Source of the DNA: Bacillota bacterium
GTDB taxonomy: Bacteria; Bacillota; Sulfobacillia; Sulfobacillales; Sulfobacillaceae
Assembly: GCA_021792935.1 (NCBI GenBank)
Contig: JAJYTS010000002.1
Span: forward strand, 1 to 62,921
Direction of reading: 5' to 3'
Length of the DNA stretch: 62,921 bases
The notes beneath the pieces are model-generated. The model did no database searches, was not told the origin of the DNA, and saw nothing but the letters and a program-made list of their open reading frames with translations. The translations under genes and the position numbers were made by a program. Positions 61,702-62,921 of the stretch are shown piece by piece. The stretch's first letter is position 1. Each line of letters starts with the position of its first letter.

Positions 61702-61800
61702 GTGGAGGAAGTGGAAATTAGCGTGGAAGGCGTGGATTTTTACGTGGAGATTGTGGAGCCCGCGTGTAGGGACGTGGAGAAGGCCGTGGAGCGTGTTGGA
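61702..61800. repeat. 21-bp periodic repeat (GTGGA pairs)
   Basis: GTGGA occurs at 61702, 61711, 61723, 61732, 61744, 61753, 61774 and 61786, with degenerate copies at 61765 and 61795. Spacing alternates 9 and 12 bases, a 21-bp unit repeated about five times, or two DNA turns. It fills most of the gap between the membrane regulator and the small membrane protein gene. Confidence 0.6.
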
Positions 61801-61811
61801 TTTAATCGGAA

Positions 61812-62609
61812 CTACCGCAATGACCCGCCCAGTTTGTGTTGGATGTGTGCCATGTGGCTTCGTACCGTAGAGACTTCGATATGGAGATGTTGGGCGATGG
61901 CGGTGGTTGTCCACCCTGCGGCCACCAGCTCGTAGATTTCTCGTTCGCGCACAGTGAGCAAAGTGACCGGCGTGGGCCGCAACGGATGGTATACGGGTGC
62001 CAGTAGTGCGCCCAGGATGAGGGTATCCGCGACGACCCAATAGCCCACTACCGACCAGGGCCATATCGGTGTGGTTCGCAGCCCCGGGATAACGCCTAAA
62101 AGACCATTGGTCACGAGTATGTAACCTTCGGCTAGCAATGCTCCGCGTTGGTTTGGATAATAGGTGAGGATTTCCTGCGCAAACAAGGTTAGCAGCACGG
62201 GCACCAGTGTTTGTGGCGACTGGCTGAAGCTCCAGGCTATCCCCCATCCAATGAGCCCGTCGGCTATTACCGTTATCGGAATGATGCGCGCAATGGCATG
62301 GGGCCACCGCCAGACGGCGATCAGCTCAAGGCCATCGACTACCGCAAGCACAAGCGCTAGTATCCAAGCACGATCCCAGCTCATGTGGGGGAATTGCCAC
62401 CAGACCCATCCGAGGAATCCTGCGGTGAGTCCCCGCAACATGAGTCCACGCCGGTAAAGGGACCCTACACCGAGGCGCGGTGGTGGCGATTGCTGATCCA
62501 TGGATAACGTTGGCAGCACGGCTGTCTTGCCCCCTTCTAGGGACGTCAGACCCTCTGGCTTTGCGAACCGACCTTTCGATCGGAGTGCTTTGAACAACGC
62601 GGCACGCAT
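61812..62609 (-). CDS. Membrane-anchored LuxR/FixJ-type regulator
   Basis: 265 residues: a polar N-terminus, about five or six TMs (residues 50-200), and a C-terminal LuxR-type HTH (LTVREREIYELVAAGWTTTA, IAQHLHIEVSTVRSHMAHIQ). Membrane sensing joined to DNA binding makes it a one-component regulator. A TATAAT on the minus strand lies just upstream. The ATG at 62609 is nearly leaderless, with no clear ribosome-binding site. An internal ATG at residue 37 is possible. It is followed by the repeat array and the small membrane protein gene. Confidence 0.78.
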   Translation of the reverse strand: MRAALFKALRSKGRFAKPEGLTSLEGGKTAVLPTLSMDQQSPPPRLGVGSLYRRGLMLRGLTAGFLGWVWWQFPHMSWDRAWILALVLAVVDGLELIAVWRWPHAIARIIPITVIADGLIGWGIAWSFSQSPQTLVPVLLTLFAQEILTYYPNQRGALLAEGYILVTNGLLGVIPGLRTTPIWPWSVVGYWVVADTLILGALLAPVYHPLRPTPVTLLTVREREIYELVAAGWTTTAIAQHLHIEVSTVRSHMAHIQHKLGGSLR

Positions 62610-62631
62610 GATGTGTTAAATTATGGAATAC

Positions 62632-62660
62632 ATTATAACGCGTTTGCCCAAAAAAGGTAA
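62632..62660 (-). promoter_or_regulatory. Predicted promoter of the membrane LuxR-type regulator
   Basis: On the minus strand, TATAAT (plus 62632-62637) is 17 bases downstream of TTACCT, a weak -35. The -10 is perfect and lies 22 bases before the ATG, which implies a very short leader. Confidence 0.45.
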
Positions 62661-62921
62661 TAAAGGCGACGTGTGAATTCGCAAAAGTTGCAATGGCGTT
62701 GTTAGGCCAGCCCATTATTCTGCTTTTCCGCCAAGGGCATCAATGCACTAGGTTGGGTTTATCTCTGTCAATACCGGAATCTGCTTCGACCTCGCCAGGA
62801 TTCTGGAGACGGTACTTTTACACGCGTTGCCCTCACAGCCCATACGCGCGGATTCGGGAGGCCTAACGGTCGGGCGGGTTATAAACGGGGGTTTTCCGTC
62901 TGTACCAGGCGCTCGGCTATC
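62661..62921. other. Window end, no supported gene
   Basis: No recognisable gene appears in the last 260 bases. The one overlapping minus frame (62715-62326) is a shadow of the regulator gene. Confidence 0.4.

Noticed and set aside
61660-61935. Plus-strand frame with Val/Glu heptads over the repeat array
   Set aside because: No ribosome-binding site, and it runs into the 3' end of the regulator gene on the other strand; kept only as an alternative reading of the repeat.
62326-62715. 129-codon minus frame at the window end
   Set aside because: It overlaps the TM region of the LuxR-type regulator in another frame and has no recognisable domain.
1-62921. CRISPR array, rRNA or tRNA genes
   Set aside because: No regularly spaced long direct repeats, rRNA-like sequence or complete cloverleaf was recognised by eye; a dedicated scan would be needed to exclude a tRNA-Sec.

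Overview
The window reads like a chromosome segment of a thermoacidophilic, Sulfobacillus-like Firmicute. This is an inference from gene content and style and was not checked by any search. The clues are strong Shine-Dalgarno sites, frequent GTG and TTG starts, moderately high GC, a Bacillus-type branched-chain/pyruvate dehydrogenase cluster, a pyruvoyl arginine decarboxylase feeding agmatinase and spermidine synthase, and a DUF981 protein of the kind common in thermoacidophiles.

Layout. 0-2 kb is decayed: a VOC-family pseudogene and a MNT/HEPN toxin-antitoxin pair whose HEPN gene carries a 1-base frameshift. 2-5.3 kb holds rlmH, namA, a MazG-like gene and an MFS transporter. 5.6-12.3 kb is a 2-oxo acid dehydrogenase operon (E3, two tandem E1-alpha genes, E1-beta, E2) followed by lipB. 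12.3-18 kb has a VIT-type metal transporter, a membrane protein, a class A PBP and an MFS exporter. 18.3-19 kb is an antitoxin-like gene with a truncated PIN toxin. 19-24.2 kb is the polyamine run pdaD-speE-speB-argS, then a frameshifted AAA ATPase. 24.2-29.6 kb contains an HNH protein, two nitrilase-type proteins (one fused to an amidohydrolase-like domain), tusA and urocanase. 29.6-38.3 kb holds a receiver protein, a membrane-bound J-domain protein, fabH, mug, an M24 peptidase, bcp, nth and a DUF427 protein. 38.4-41.8 kb is a peptide-type ABC transporter without ATPases.

The most unusual stretch is 42.3-45.8 kb. Three otherwise intact reading frames are each interrupted by one in-frame TGA exactly where a functional cysteine is expected: the catalytic Cys of an OsmC-type protein, the first Cys of a glutaredoxin-type CxxC (U-V-S-C), and the fourth ligand of a double zinc-ribbon protein (C-P-R-U). 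Hairpins with bacterial SECIS-like geometry follow at least two of these TGA codons, and none of the three genes uses TGA as its terminator. I read this as a small selenoprotein (or UGA-as-Cys) thiol/peroxide redox locus. Remnants of IS1634-type transposases at about 43.1 and 50 kb bracket an accessory island that also carries an ImmA/IrrE-type protease module and a PIN-toxin remnant.

47.7-62.6 kb returns to ordinary genes: a YbfB-type MFS/LysR pair, a patatin-like lipase next to an MFS-acyltransferase fusion (a plausible lysophospholipid salvage pair), a SIMPL-domain protein, a carboxylesterase, a DUF981 protein, a PAP2 phosphatase, an M1 aminopeptidase, and a membrane-anchored LuxR-type regulator next to a 21-bp periodic repeat array. 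No tRNA, rRNA or CRISPR array was recognised.
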